DNA from: Paenibacillus plantarum
Lineage (GTDB): Bacteria > Bacillota > Bacilli > Paenibacillales > NBRC-103111
Assembly (NCBI RefSeq): GCF_013141695.1
Contig: NZ_WHNY01000093.1
Location: forward strand, 124,001 to 188,000
Reading direction: 5' to 3'
DNA length: 64,000 nucleotides
In this document: positions 42,732-51,300 of the stretch, piece by piece
Layout of the letters: the number at the start of each line of letters is the position of its first letter
Numbering within the stretch: position 1 is the stretch's first letter
Program-made: the position numbers and the translations under genes
Notes under the pieces: model-generated
The model's database searches: none
What the model was told of the DNA's origin: nothing
What the model saw: only the letters and a program-made list of their open reading frames with translations

Positions 42732-44331
42732 AGTGCTATTAGTTGAGGACGAAATACCGGCAAGAACCGTTTTTCGACACATGATCGAGGGACACAGCGA
42801 CAAGTTCGCACTCGTTGGTGAAGCGGAGGATGGACTCGAGGGCCTTGAACTCTTTTTACAACATAAGCCGCAGATGATCGTGACAGATATTACGATGCCT
42901 GGGATGAACGGGCTGGAGATGCTCCACGAAATCGAAAAAAGCGGTGCAGCGATGCCGCAAATGATCATTTTAACGTGTCACCAAGACTTCCACTATGCGC
43001 AACAAGCCATTCAGTTAAAGGCCGACGCCTATTTAATCAAAGATGACTGCCTCTCTGATCCCGATTTGCTTGCCCGCACCATGGAGGGGCTTGCCCGGCA
43101 GGCGGTTTCATTAGATGAAACTCGGGAGAAGCAGATGCTCCTAGAACAAAAGGTCCGTTCGAACGAAATGGAGATTGAGCAGAGTACCTTTCTCGATATG
43201 CTACGATCATCGGACGCTGAGTCTGATTGGCTCCAGAGCTTGGAAGCAGCCCGTATTCCCGTAGCCAGCGGAAACTTTCATGTGCTGCTGCTGGAACTCG
43301 ACCGAAGCTCGCTGCGGTTTTCGATTGATCAGCAGGAGGAGCTGAAGCTCTGGCAGTTCGCCGGCGTCAACGTTTTGAAAGAGCTGCTCACGGCCCGTGG
43401 GGCGCATAAAGTCATCGCCTTGGATAAAGGGCGGTTCTTTGCGATCTATGCGCCAGAGGGCAACGCCTCCCAAAGAGAGCCGCTCCTTGAACAGATCATC
43501 CAGTCCTTTACGGCTTATCTGAAAATGAACCCGCTCACGCTGGAATTCCGCATCGAGCATGGCATGGGAGAACGGCTGGCGGAGCTGAAGAAGTTGGTGA
43601 CAGCTGCCTATCCGTTCTTCTATCAGTGCAATATGACCGTCTCGCGATCCGCTTGGGCCGAGATGGTCACGTTTCAACACATCCCAGAGAATTATAGTCG
43701 GCTCTGGGTGAAGATCTTGAAGCAGGCTCTGCTAGAGCCGCTTCGCAGCGCAGCCGCCCTGGAGCAGGAGCGCAACTCCTTCTTCCGGCAAGCAATGGAA
43801 CAGCGTTGGGAGCCGGAGCAGATCAAATCCTTATATCTGCGTGTATTTCTGGATATTAGCCATTTCACGGCTGATTCCGAAGAAGCCGTGGAGCTAGAGG
43901 CGGCGTTCCGCAAGAAGCTTGAACAATGTCAAACGTTCCACGCCGTGCATGAAACGACGTTCCTTTTCTTCCGTAACCTGCAGAAACTGCAGGGTGATGG
44001 CAAGACGATCGACGCCTCGATCTCCCGTATGATCCAGAAGATGTACGAGGATCTCAGCTATCCGTACAAGCTGGAAGAGCTGGCAGAATCGATCAATTAC
44101 AGCGTGCCTTATTTCAGCAGCATGTTTAAGAAAACGACCGGCGAAAGCTTCGTTCAGTACTTGACCCGCATGCGCGTGGAGAAGGCCAAGCTGTTGCTCC
44201 TGACAACGGATCAGAAGACGTTTGAGATCGCCGAGTCCATCGGCTTCGAGAATTACCGTTCGTTTAATCGGATTTTCAAAAGAGAAACTGGCGTGACGCC
44301 TTCGGATTACCGACGGGTGCAGCATGAGTAA
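42718..44331 (+). CDS. YesN-type response regulator, receiver plus AraC domain
   Basis: This 537-residue regulator has a receiver (1-125) with acidic residues in LLVEDE and phospho-acceptor Asp57 in MIVTDITMPGMNG. A long linker domain follows, then a C-terminal AraC-type double HTH (about 435-535; INYSVPYFSSMFKKTTGE, ESIGFENYRSFNRIFKRE). AAGGAGG precedes the ATG inside the end of the kinase gene, so the two are coupled. It is expected to activate the divergent lyase operon. Confidence 0.92.
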   Translation: MSSYKVLLVEDEIPARTVFRHMIEGHSDKFALVGEAEDGLEGLELFLQHKPQMIVTDITMPGMNGLEMLHEIEKSGAAMPQMIILTCHQDFHYAQQAIQLKADAYLIKDDCLSDPDLLARTMEGLARQAVSLDETREKQMLLEQKVRSNEMEIEQSTFLDMLRSSDAESDWLQSLEAARIPVASGNFHVLLLELDRSSLRFSIDQQEELKLWQFAGVNVLKELLTARGAHKVIALDKGRFFAIYAPEGNASQREPLLEQIIQSFTAYLKMNPLTLEFRIEHGMGERLAELKKLVTAAYPFFYQCNMTVSRSAWAEMVTFQHIPENYSRLWVKILKQALLEPLRSAAALEQERNSFFRQAMEQRWEPEQIKSLYLRVFLDISHFTADSEEAVELEAAFRKKLEQCQTFHAVHETTFLFFRNLQKLQGDGKTIDASISRMIQKMYEDLSYPYKLEELAESINYSVPYFSSMFKKTTGESFVQYLTRMRVEKAKLLLLTTDQKTFEIAESIGFENYRSFNRIFKRETGVTPSDYRRVQHE

Positions 44332-44363
44332 CCGTAGCAGCGGATTGGCCTACAATCTGCCGC

Positions 44364-45593
44364 TTATCTATTAGCGAGTATGTACTGGGAAGGCGTCATG
44401 GCCGTGCACTTTTTGAACACTCTTGCAAAATAATTAAGATCATTAAAGCCCACCATGAAAGCAATTTCCGTAATTGGAATGTTGCCTCTTAGCAAATAAA
44501 TCTTAGAAGCTTCCACCCGTTTCAGATTGATATAATCGATCAGATTTATGCCGACATCCTGCTTAAACTTCCTTGAAAGATGCGAAGCATTGACATGAAT
44601 ATGTGCGGCAATCTGCTGCAAGGTCAGAGGCTTTTGCAAATTTAAATCGATATGATTGACCGCATTTTTCACAATACTGCTATAGCTCTTCGTGGAATAG
44701 ACATGTACAGCCTCGCAGTACTCTTCGATGATAACCGCCGTTAATTTCTTCAACTGCGGCAGATTCGTCGACCTCTCAATCGTGATCGAGAATTTCTCCG
44801 ATATATTATGTACATAAACCGGATGCAGGCCACCCTTCTCGGCGGCAATCCGGCATAAGGTATTGAGTGTAATCAGTAAATTTTTCGTTGACCTAATTGG
44901 GCTCTCTGGAATGCGATCCGGGAGATTAAAATGGCTTCCTATTTCTGCGGTTATCCGACGAATTTCCTCTGTATGTCCCCTTGCGACTGCATCCATCATC
45001 TCTTTCTCATAGCGATAGCGCAGCTCAATCACAGAGATACTCTCCGCGATTTGACTCTCTTGCTCCTCTTTACGAAGAACGGGCGGAATGATAGCTGGAC
45101 TGACCAATTGGCTGTCTGCATGCGGATGTGCACATAGATTGACAATGAAATCCCCCATCATGTTGGAGTCATTACTGCTCATAAACGATAAGGATTGGTA
45201 AAAAGATTGCAGCTGCTTGCGCTCACTGATCGGCAGATTGCTTTTCACAATGACATCACTTATAAAATCCGCATTCGGGATACTTGAAAGGAAAGGTCCC
45301 GCTAGCACGAATCCGCAATAGGTCTGTTCCCGCCATACACCCACCGCAAGATATTCAAGTCCAACCTCATTGATGTAATAAAAGCAACTCGTAGGACTTA
45401 ACCCTTGTACAATCCCTTGTAGTTCCGGGTACGCACGGCCTACTGACTGAATCACAGCGGGAAGCTGATGGTCCACCAGTTGAATAGCAACCTGATCCTC
45501 TGAGTCAATAAATCGGACATCCAACTTAATAAAATGGTGCAGCAACTGCAAGGTTTTATTAAGGGCTTGTAGATCAAAATGACCATCTCCCAA
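44364..45593 (-). CDS. AraC-family transcriptional regulator with N-terminal sensor domain
   Basis: This 409-residue regulator has an N-terminal region (1-160) resembling PocR/YSIRK-type ligand domains (aromatic and Cys residues in SPTSCFYYINEVG, YLAVGVW, YCGFVLAGPF). A helical linker and a C-terminal AraC double HTH follow (about 310-408; IAAHIHVNASHLSRKFKQD, FMVGFNDLNYFARVFKK). The start is TTG after AGGGGATGAG. It is divergent from the GH2 glycosidase and symporter genes and probably controls them. It is convergent with the response regulator gene, with only 32 nt between the stops. Confidence 0.85.
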   Translation of the reverse strand: MGDGHFDLQALNKTLQLLHHFIKLDVRFIDSEDQVAIQLVDHQLPAVIQSVGRAYPELQGIVQGLSPTSCFYYINEVGLEYLAVGVWREQTYCGFVLAGPFLSSIPNADFISDVIVKSNLPISERKQLQSFYQSLSFMSSNDSNMMGDFIVNLCAHPHADSQLVSPAIIPPVLRKEEQESQIAESISVIELRYRYEKEMMDAVARGHTEEIRRITAEIGSHFNLPDRIPESPIRSTKNLLITLNTLCRIAAEKGGLHPVYVHNISEKFSITIERSTNLPQLKKLTAVIIEEYCEAVHVYSTKSYSSIVKNAVNHIDLNLQKPLTLQQIAAHIHVNASHLSRKFKQDVGINLIDYINLKRVEASKIYLLRGNIPITEIAFMVGFNDLNYFARVFKKCTAMTPSQYILANR

Positions 45594-45715
45594 CTAGCTC
45601 ATCCCCTTCTTATGAATACCCTTAGTATAAATCCGCCTCAAGACAAGAAGCAATACCCGTGCTAATCGAATCAAAATCGTGCGATCTCAAACAAGGTAAA
45701 TCATTTATTATAGAT

Positions 45716-45730
45716 TTGTAATCGTTTTCA
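45716..45730 (+). promoter_or_regulatory. CcpA cre site upstream of the GH2 gene
   Basis: The sequence TTGTAATCGTTTTCA matches the consensus WTGNAANCGNWNNCW at all 15 positions. It lies 44 nt before the glycosidase start, so carbon catabolite repression of the glycosidase-symporter operon is very likely. Confidence 0.8.
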
Positions 45731-45773
45731 ACTTTATGTAATCCATAAACTCACAAAAGGATGGGATCTATCC

Positions 45774-48092
45774 ATGAGACAACTTATAAATATGAACCAA
45801 TCTTGGTCTTTCAGCAAACAAGATATCGCCGTTACGAATGATGTTATTTGGGATGCGAGCAATTGGGAACCGATCGACCTCCCCCACACATGGAATGCGA
45901 TTGACGGCGCGAACGGATTTGATTTTTACAAAGGAGCTTGTTGGTATCGCAAAAGCTTCTTCGTTAGTACAGCGGCACATGGCAATCGCGTATTCATTGA
46001 GTTCGAAGGTTCCAACAGTATCACCGACGTTTATGTAAACGGTCAACATTTGGGACAGCATCGCGGCGGCTATTCCACCTTCCGTTTTGATATGACGGAC
46101 GTGATCACCATCGGTGCTGAAAATATACTTAGCGTGAGAGTCGACAACACGGTTGTGGACGATGTCTACCCGCAAATGGCTGATTTCACGTTCTTCGGTG
46201 GTATTTACCGGAATGTGAACATGATCATTGCTAGCCCGGTCCATTTTGACCTGCTGGATTACGGTTCCACGGGTGTCTATGTCATTCAAGAGGACGTTAG
46301 CCATGAAAAAGCCGTTCTTACGATCAAATCTAACCTAACGAATGATGAAGCTGCAGATAAAAAAGTAAGACTATGGGTGGATATCCTCAATGCAGCTGGT
46401 CAGCATGTGGGTTATGCAGCCAAAGAAGTGGTGCTAGCCGCTGGCGAAACACAAGTCGTTGAAGTGCCAGTCGTGATCAAGAATCCAACGCTCTGGAACG
46501 GTCGCAAGAATGCTTATCTATATAACGCCCAAATGTCCTTGATCTCATATAACGATACGATTGATGCGCTAAGCATTCCGTTTGGTGTGCGCTATTATGA
46601 AGTCGATGCGGACAAAGGCTTCTTCTTAAACGGTGAGCATCTGGCCTTGAATGGGGTTTCTCGTCACCAGGATCGCAAAGATATGGGCTGGGCGATTACA
46701 CCACAACAACATGAAGAAGATATGGCGCTAATCAAAGAAGTGGGTGCAACGTCCATTCGTTTGGCCCATTACCAGCATGATCAACATTTCTACAACCTAT
46801 GCGATCAAGAGGGGATGGTCGTGTGGGCCGAGATCCCGTTCATTTCGATCATGTCCAAAACCGAACTAGAAGGCATCAATGCCAAGCAACAGATGATCGA
46901 ATTGATCCGCCAAAACTTCAACCATCCGTCCATCATGTTCTGGGGCATCCAGAATGAGATCCAAATCGGCGGCGATACACCTGCGCTTCGCAAGCTCGTC
47001 AATGAATTGAACGAGTTAACGAAGCAAGAAGATCCTACGCGTTTGACGACGATGGCGAACGTGATGTTCGTTGAGGATAACGACGACTACAACCGGACAA
47101 CTGACATTATTGGCTATAACAAATACTATGGCTGGTACAACGGGAAAGCGGAGGATTTTGCCGCGTGGATTGATGGCTTCCGCCAAACGAACCCGACAGC
47201 GAAGCTTGGGATCTCCGAATACGGGGCTGAAGGGATTATTCAATACCACAGCAATGATCCGAAGGTGAAAGATTATACCGAAGAATACCATGCGCTGTAC
47301 CATGAAATCGTGTGGGATATTTTCGCCAAACGTCCTTTCCTGTGGGCAACGTATGTATGGAATATGTTCGATTTCGGCGCTAACATTCGGGACGAAGGCG
47401 GCGTGAAAGGCCGTAACAACAAAGGCTTAGTCACTTACGATCGCAAGATTAAGAAAGATGCCTTCTACATGTACAAAGCGAACTGGTCCGATGAGAAATT
47501 CGTTCATATCGCAAGCAAACGCTATATTGACCGCGCAGATGACGCGATTAACGTGAAAGTCTACACCAACTGTGACACGGTTACGCTTTATGTAAACGGT
47601 ACGGAATTAGCTTCGCAATCAAGCGAGAATCGAATCTTCCTTTTCAACAACATAGCCCTTCTTGCTGGCCACAATGAGATCACCGTTATCGCCCACCAAG
47701 ATGGTCAGACGTTCGAAGATACAGCCTTCTTCAACAAAGTAGCTGTTGCTAACCCAAGCTATGAAGCGCCAGAAGAAAAAGGCGGCATCGTCAAGAACTG
47801 GTTCCAAGTTCCTGATCTTGGTGATATGCAAGTCGAAGAGCTTGTTATCACCGATGACGTCTACTCGACTCGCTGTTCCATGGGCGAAATGATGGAGAAC
47901 GACGCAGCGCGCGCGGTACTTGAGAAATATTTGGGCAACTTCTCGGAGCATCCGATGTTCGGCATGGCACAAGCGATGAAAATTGATATGCTGGCTTCGC
48001 TGGCAGGCGACATTTTCAACGAAACACTGCTATATGCACTGAATAAAGAGTTGACACAAATCCGGAAACAATCCGAAATCGGTACGCATTAG
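45774..48092 (+). CDS. GH2-family beta-galactosidase/beta-glucuronidase-like glycosidase
   Basis: This cytoplasmic glycoside hydrolase has 772 residues: an N-terminal jelly-roll (LPHTWNAIDG, WYRKSF, about 1-155), an immunoglobulin-like domain (about 165-270) and a TIM barrel (about 275-570). The acid/base is Glu395 (WGIQNEIQ) and the nucleophile Glu482 (GISEYGAEG). An Ig-like tail and a helical C-terminal extension follow (about 695-770; GEMMENDAARAVLEKYL). It is shorter than LacZ and resembles compact GH2 enzymes, so beta-galactosidase, beta-glucuronidase or an arabinopyranosidase-like activity are all possible. The next gene encodes a GPH symporter that should supply its substrate. The SD is AAAAGGATG, and a cre site lies upstream. 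Confidence 0.85.
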   Translation: MRQLINMNQSWSFSKQDIAVTNDVIWDASNWEPIDLPHTWNAIDGANGFDFYKGACWYRKSFFVSTAAHGNRVFIEFEGSNSITDVYVNGQHLGQHRGGYSTFRFDMTDVITIGAENILSVRVDNTVVDDVYPQMADFTFFGGIYRNVNMIIASPVHFDLLDYGSTGVYVIQEDVSHEKAVLTIKSNLTNDEAADKKVRLWVDILNAAGQHVGYAAKEVVLAAGETQVVEVPVVIKNPTLWNGRKNAYLYNAQMSLISYNDTIDALSIPFGVRYYEVDADKGFFLNGEHLALNGVSRHQDRKDMGWAITPQQHEEDMALIKEVGATSIRLAHYQHDQHFYNLCDQEGMVVWAEIPFISIMSKTELEGINAKQQMIELIRQNFNHPSIMFWGIQNEIQIGGDTPALRKLVNELNELTKQEDPTRLTTMANVMFVEDNDDYNRTTDIIGYNKYYGWYNGKAEDFAAWIDGFRQTNPTAKLGISEYGAEGIIQYHSNDPKVKDYTEEYHALYHEIVWDIFAKRPFLWATYVWNMFDFGANIRDEGGVKGRNNKGLVTYDRKIKKDAFYMYKANWSDEKFVHIASKRYIDRADDAINVKVYTNCDTVTLYVNGTELASQSSENRIFLFNNIALLAGHNEITVIAHQDGQTFEDTAFFNKVAVANPSYEAPEEKGGIVKNWFQVPDLGDMQVEELVITDDVYSTRCSMGEMMENDAARAVLEKYLGNFSEHPMFGMAQAMKIDMLASLAGDIFNETLLYALNKELTQIRKQSEIGTH

Positions 48093-48172
48093 TTCCTATT
48101 AATAACCGTATAGATGGGGCGGCCTTCGCCCCTCTTCTTGTATACCACCTTGTCCACTTGGAGGAATAACCT

Positions 48173-49585
48173 ATGAGCACCATGACGAATGTACACAAGC
48201 AACACATCGAAGCAGCCGTTAGCGAGTCAAGGAAGTTTGGTATGCGTGATAAAATCGGGTACTTGTTCGGGGATTTTGGAAACGATTTCTTTTTCATACT
48301 AGTGAGTTCTTTTCTCATGGTCTACTACACCGATATCTTCCACATCAGTGCGGCGACTGTTGGTCTCCTCTTCCTCGTAGCTCGTATTTGGGACGCGGTT
48401 GCGGATGTAACTTGGGGCCGATTTATTGATACGCGCAAGGCGAGTAAGCATGGTAAATTTAAACCTTGGATTCTGCGAATGTCATTCCCTCTGGTCGTAT
48501 CCGGTGTGCTTATGTTCGTTCATATTCCTGGCATGTCGAATGGCTTCTATCTGACTTATGCCTTCATCACCTATATTCTCTGGGGAACCCTCTACAGCAC
48601 CGTCAATATTCCTTACGGATCCATGGCCTCATTCATCACGAGTGATCCTGTTGAGCGTACTAGCTTGTCTACGTTCAGAACGATGGGCGGACTGTTCGCC
48701 AGCTTGATTATTAATGTGGTTGGACCGCTGGTTCTATTCGTGAATAACAAAGCTGATGCGAACCACTTCATGATGGGTGCCATCCTCTTCGGTATCCTAT
48801 CCATTTCTTGTTATTTGGCTTGTTATACCATGTCTACGGAACGCATCACGACATCAGCAGCACAAGAGAAGAATACGAATATCAAGGTAACCTTGAAAGC
48901 ATTAGGCAAAAACAAACCATTACTCTCGATTCTAGCCATCTCACTGATGTTCATGATGTTGAATATGCTAACTGGCGCGGTTAACGTTTATCTGTTTAAA
49001 GACTATTTTGGAAGCGCATCCTCTCTGAGTATCGTCGGACTTGTTCAAGTTGTTGTAATCTTGATTGCCATTCCAATGGCTAAACCATTAGTCGCTAAAT
49101 TTGGTAAAAAAGAAATCGCCGCTGCCGGCATGCTCCTTGCCGCTATCGTGAATCTTGTCCTTGCCTTCCTTCCAGGCTTAACAGCGATGCAGTTCATTGG
49201 CATATCCACATTAGGAACATTCGGCTTCGCATTCTTCAACCTCGTTGTATGGGCATTTGTAACCGATGTCATTGACTACCACGAATTCCTGACAGGCATG
49301 CGCGAAGATGGAACGGTCTACTCCGTGTACTCCTTCGCTCGTAAATTAGGGCAAGCCATCGCTGGTGGTATTGGCGGCTTCGCGATTGCCGCAGTGGGCT
49401 ACGATTCCGTACTTCCTAAGCAAACACAGGCTGCGCTGGATGGCATTTACCGCTTAGGCACCTTGGTGCCGTGCATTGTATTCTTCGCGATTTTCATCAT
49501 GCTCGTATTCGTCTATCCGTTAAATAAACAGCGTACACTTACGTTGGCAACCGACTTGGCTGCGAAGCGCGGTGAGTACATGTAA
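48173..49585 (+). CDS. GPH-family glycoside/hexuronide:cation symporter (MFS)
   Basis: This 470-residue transporter has twelve predicted helices. The start of the fold (KIGYLFGDFGNDFFFILVSS, then DAVADVTWGRFIDTR) carries the GPH-family Asp residues in helices 1 and 2 that bind cation and sugar. It resembles MelB/UidB/YicJ-type proteins. It follows the GH2 gene by 80 nt with GGAGG before the ATG and ends with a strong terminator. It probably imports the glycoside hydrolysed by the GH2 enzyme. A hexuronide or galactoside substrate is equally plausible. Confidence 0.88.
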   Translation: MSTMTNVHKQHIEAAVSESRKFGMRDKIGYLFGDFGNDFFFILVSSFLMVYYTDIFHISAATVGLLFLVARIWDAVADVTWGRFIDTRKASKHGKFKPWILRMSFPLVVSGVLMFVHIPGMSNGFYLTYAFITYILWGTLYSTVNIPYGSMASFITSDPVERTSLSTFRTMGGLFASLIINVVGPLVLFVNNKADANHFMMGAILFGILSISCYLACYTMSTERITTSAAQEKNTNIKVTLKALGKNKPLLSILAISLMFMMLNMLTGAVNVYLFKDYFGSASSLSIVGLVQVVVILIAIPMAKPLVAKFGKKEIAAAGMLLAAIVNLVLAFLPGLTAMQFIGISTLGTFGFAFFNLVVWAFVTDVIDYHEFLTGMREDGTVYSVYSFARKLGQAIAGGIGGFAIAAVGYDSVLPKQTQAALDGIYRLGTLVPCIVFFAIFIMLVFVYPLNKQRTLTLATDLAAKRGEYM

Positions 49586-49603
49586 TCTCGGATTTTTACA
49601 AAT

Positions 49604-49653
49604 AATGCCCTTGTAGATGAACACGCTAACAAAGTGTTCCCTACAAGGGCATT
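49604..49653. terminator. strong terminator after the symporter gene
   Basis: The arms ATGCCCTTGTAG and CTACAAGGGCAT enclose an inner GAACAC/GTGTTC stem. It lies between convergent genes. Confidence 0.85.
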
Positions 49654-49667
49654 CCTGCTTCCTCATG

Positions 49668-49784
49668 CTATAAATCCGTTTCATCATCTTCCCATTTACG
49701 CGAATAAGCCTTCTTCGTAATCCAAATCGTTAGCCCAATCACAATAATAATGGCAATGACACTTCCAATAATTGCACCAACCAC
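49668..49784 (-). CDS. 38-aa single-span membrane protein, YtzI-like
   Basis: A GTG start preceded by AAGGGG opens a 38-codon frame. There is one hydrophobic helix (residues 3-23, VGAIIGSVIAIIIVIG) followed by KKAYSRKWEDDETD. A stop codon directly precedes the GTG, so no longer version exists. The arrangement (membrane helix, then a K-AYSxK segment and an acidic end) recalls the small YtzI proteins of Bacilli; that assignment is from memory of the pattern only. It lies between a terminator and the DUF72 gene. Confidence 0.55.
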   Translation of the reverse strand: MVGAIIGSVIAIIIVIGLTIWITKKAYSRKWEDDETDL

Positions 49785-49895
49785 CTAGCACACGCCCCTT
49801 ATATCTACTCATACATCCCATTGTATCAAAAGTCGCCGAGGCCAAACAGCACCCACTTCGACAATTCCGCGACAGAAGCCCAACCTCGCAACCTA

Positions 49896-50729
49896 TTAGA
49901 ACAAATCCAACTGCCTCGGCGCGAGCCCCTCGTAGTCTAAGCCCAGCATGCTCATCAATGTTTTCGCATTCCCGGCTGCATGTCCACCTGAGTTGTTGTT
50001 GAAAATGATGCAAACCTCGCGCGTCTGCTCCTGCAAGCGGAGCAACCTCACCTTCCACTCCAACAATTCCTGCGGATTGTAGTCGTACAGATACCGCACA
50101 TCGCGCCAGTTTGCTTCGTTCGTCTGCACCCATCCCCCAACATTGCGTCCGTGGAAGCGCACCATCGTCATGTCTGGATGCGTCGTCTCCAAGACGATCG
50201 GAACCGATCCAATTCCCGCCTGCGGCTCATCGCAGATGCTGTGCATCCAGCCCTCGCGCTTCATGAAGGCCAGCGTCTTGTCGCGCATGTCCTCCGTGAA
50301 CCAGCTCTGATGGCGGAACTCCAGCGCTAGCGGCACATCGCCCATTCTCGCCTTCGCCTCGCGAATCACATCCACACTCGCCTTGTTGCACGCAAACCAA
50401 GGTGGATATTGAAACAGCACCGCCTTCAGCTTCCCTGCTTCCTGAACCGGTCGAATCGACTGTAAGAACGCCTCGTACATCTGGTCTGCCCCACCGGCAA
50501 AAGGATTCTCTCCCCGTAGATGGCCAGTCATCCCTTGGTATGCCTTGATAATAAACCCAAAATTCTCCGGTGTCTCTTGGACCCACTTCGCATAATTACG
50601 TTCAGGCTGTACGGCGTAGAAGGAGGTATCTACCTCCACGATCGGGAAATGAGCGCCGTATGTCACGAGCTTCCCTTTGCTCCCGCCCAAGTCATGGTCA
50701 CCCCAACCAGCCAAACCGATGTTGATCAC
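49896..50729 (-). CDS. DUF72-family protein (YunF-like)
   Basis: This 277-residue TIM-barrel-like protein has DUF72 hallmarks: the N-terminal IGLAGWGDHD, VEVDTSFYAVQ (about 35-45), VLFQYPPWF, ALEFRHQSWF (about 140-150), VRFHGRN, and IIFNNNSGGHAAGNA near the end. The GTG at 50729 with GGGGTGATA upstream gives the N-terminus typical of the family; the longer frame from 50753 is unlikely. The biochemical function of DUF72 proteins is not established. It is monocistronic. Confidence 0.85.
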   Translation of the reverse strand: MINIGLAGWGDHDLGGSKGKLVTYGAHFPIVEVDTSFYAVQPERNYAKWVQETPENFGFIIKAYQGMTGHLRGENPFAGGADQMYEAFLQSIRPVQEAGKLKAVLFQYPPWFACNKASVDVIREAKARMGDVPLALEFRHQSWFTEDMRDKTLAFMKREGWMHSICDEPQAGIGSVPIVLETTHPDMTMVRFHGRNVGGWVQTNEANWRDVRYLYDYNPQELLEWKVRLLRLQEQTREVCIIFNNNSGGHAAGNAKTLMSMLGLDYEGLAPRQLDLF

Positions 50730-50741
50730 TATTATCACCCC

Positions 50742-50900
50742 GTGCACAATCACTTTGTTAAAGGCATTCGTTCATCTATCATATCATCCTCGCGCACCAT
50801 TCCCAAGAAATACACGCTCACTATCGTGGAAAAAACGCCTCCGCCGTCCTTCAAGGACGTGAGCGTTATAGAGAAATATAAGAAAAGGGACTGTACTTGA
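50742..50900 (+). other. orphan open frame ending in a terminator, possible gene remnant
   Basis: The last 30 codons of a plus-strand frame (…YTLTIVEKTPPPSFKDVSVIEKYKKRDCT) have coding-like composition and end inside a strong terminator hairpin. The only upstream start is a GTG at 50742 without a ribosome-binding site, and the frame overlaps the DUF72 promoter region. It could be the relic of a gene whose 5' part is lost. Confidence 0.25.
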
Positions 50901-50918
50901 GAAGTACGTCCCTTTTTG
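50883..50918. terminator. bidirectional terminator
   Basis: The arms AAAAGGGAC(T)GTACTT and AAGTAC-GTCCCTTTTT have a GAG loop. On the minus strand it insulates the DUF72 gene from upstream transcription. Confidence 0.8.
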
Positions 50919-50989
50919 TATATGGCAGCCACGTTAGCGCTCCTCTCTCGTGCAGGGAATGTGGGCAGCCGTGGACTAAACACTAGAGT

Positions 50990-51180
50990 AACTGTATTTT
51001 GTACAGCTAATTTCACGTCTAATTCGTGTTTCCGTGATTTAACTGGAAATTATCCATGTAATTTCCAGATTTCAACAGAATACTGATAAAATTCGATGAT
51101 TTAACCACATAAATTCCATCTAATCGTGGAATTTGGAGGGATTTGCAATAATTAACTGTATGTTTTCCATTTAGCCGGTG
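50990..51180. repeat. family A dispersed repeats
   Basis: Degenerate copies lie at 50991-51016 (TAACTGTATTTTGTACAGC), 51038-51062 (TTAACTGGAAATTATCCATG), 51102-51125 (CACATAAATTCCATCTAATC) and 51151-51178 (TTAACTGTATGTTTTCCATT). No gene was found between 50919 and 51264. Confidence 0.6.
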
Positions 51181-51264
51181 GGAAAGCCGAAATCAGTTAA
51201 AGTGAAGTTTGATTATACATGAACTAAAGGGGAAAGATTCGCTTACCCAAAATTCTTATATGTC

Positions 51265-51297
51265 AAAAAAGCGCGTCCCCCCATGAAGGGACGCGCG
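51265..51297 (-). terminator. terminator of the fused ABC ATPase gene
   Basis: On the minus strand, the stem ACGCGCGTCCC / GGGGACGCGC is followed by TTTTTT. It begins about 4 nt after the stop codon. Confidence 0.85.
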
Positions 51298-51300
51298 TTA

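Noticed and set aside
39139-44331. Single large operon including the YesM/YesN pair
   Set aside because: The binding protein/permease/lyase genes are on the minus strand and the kinase/regulator pair on the plus strand, so they are divergent units.
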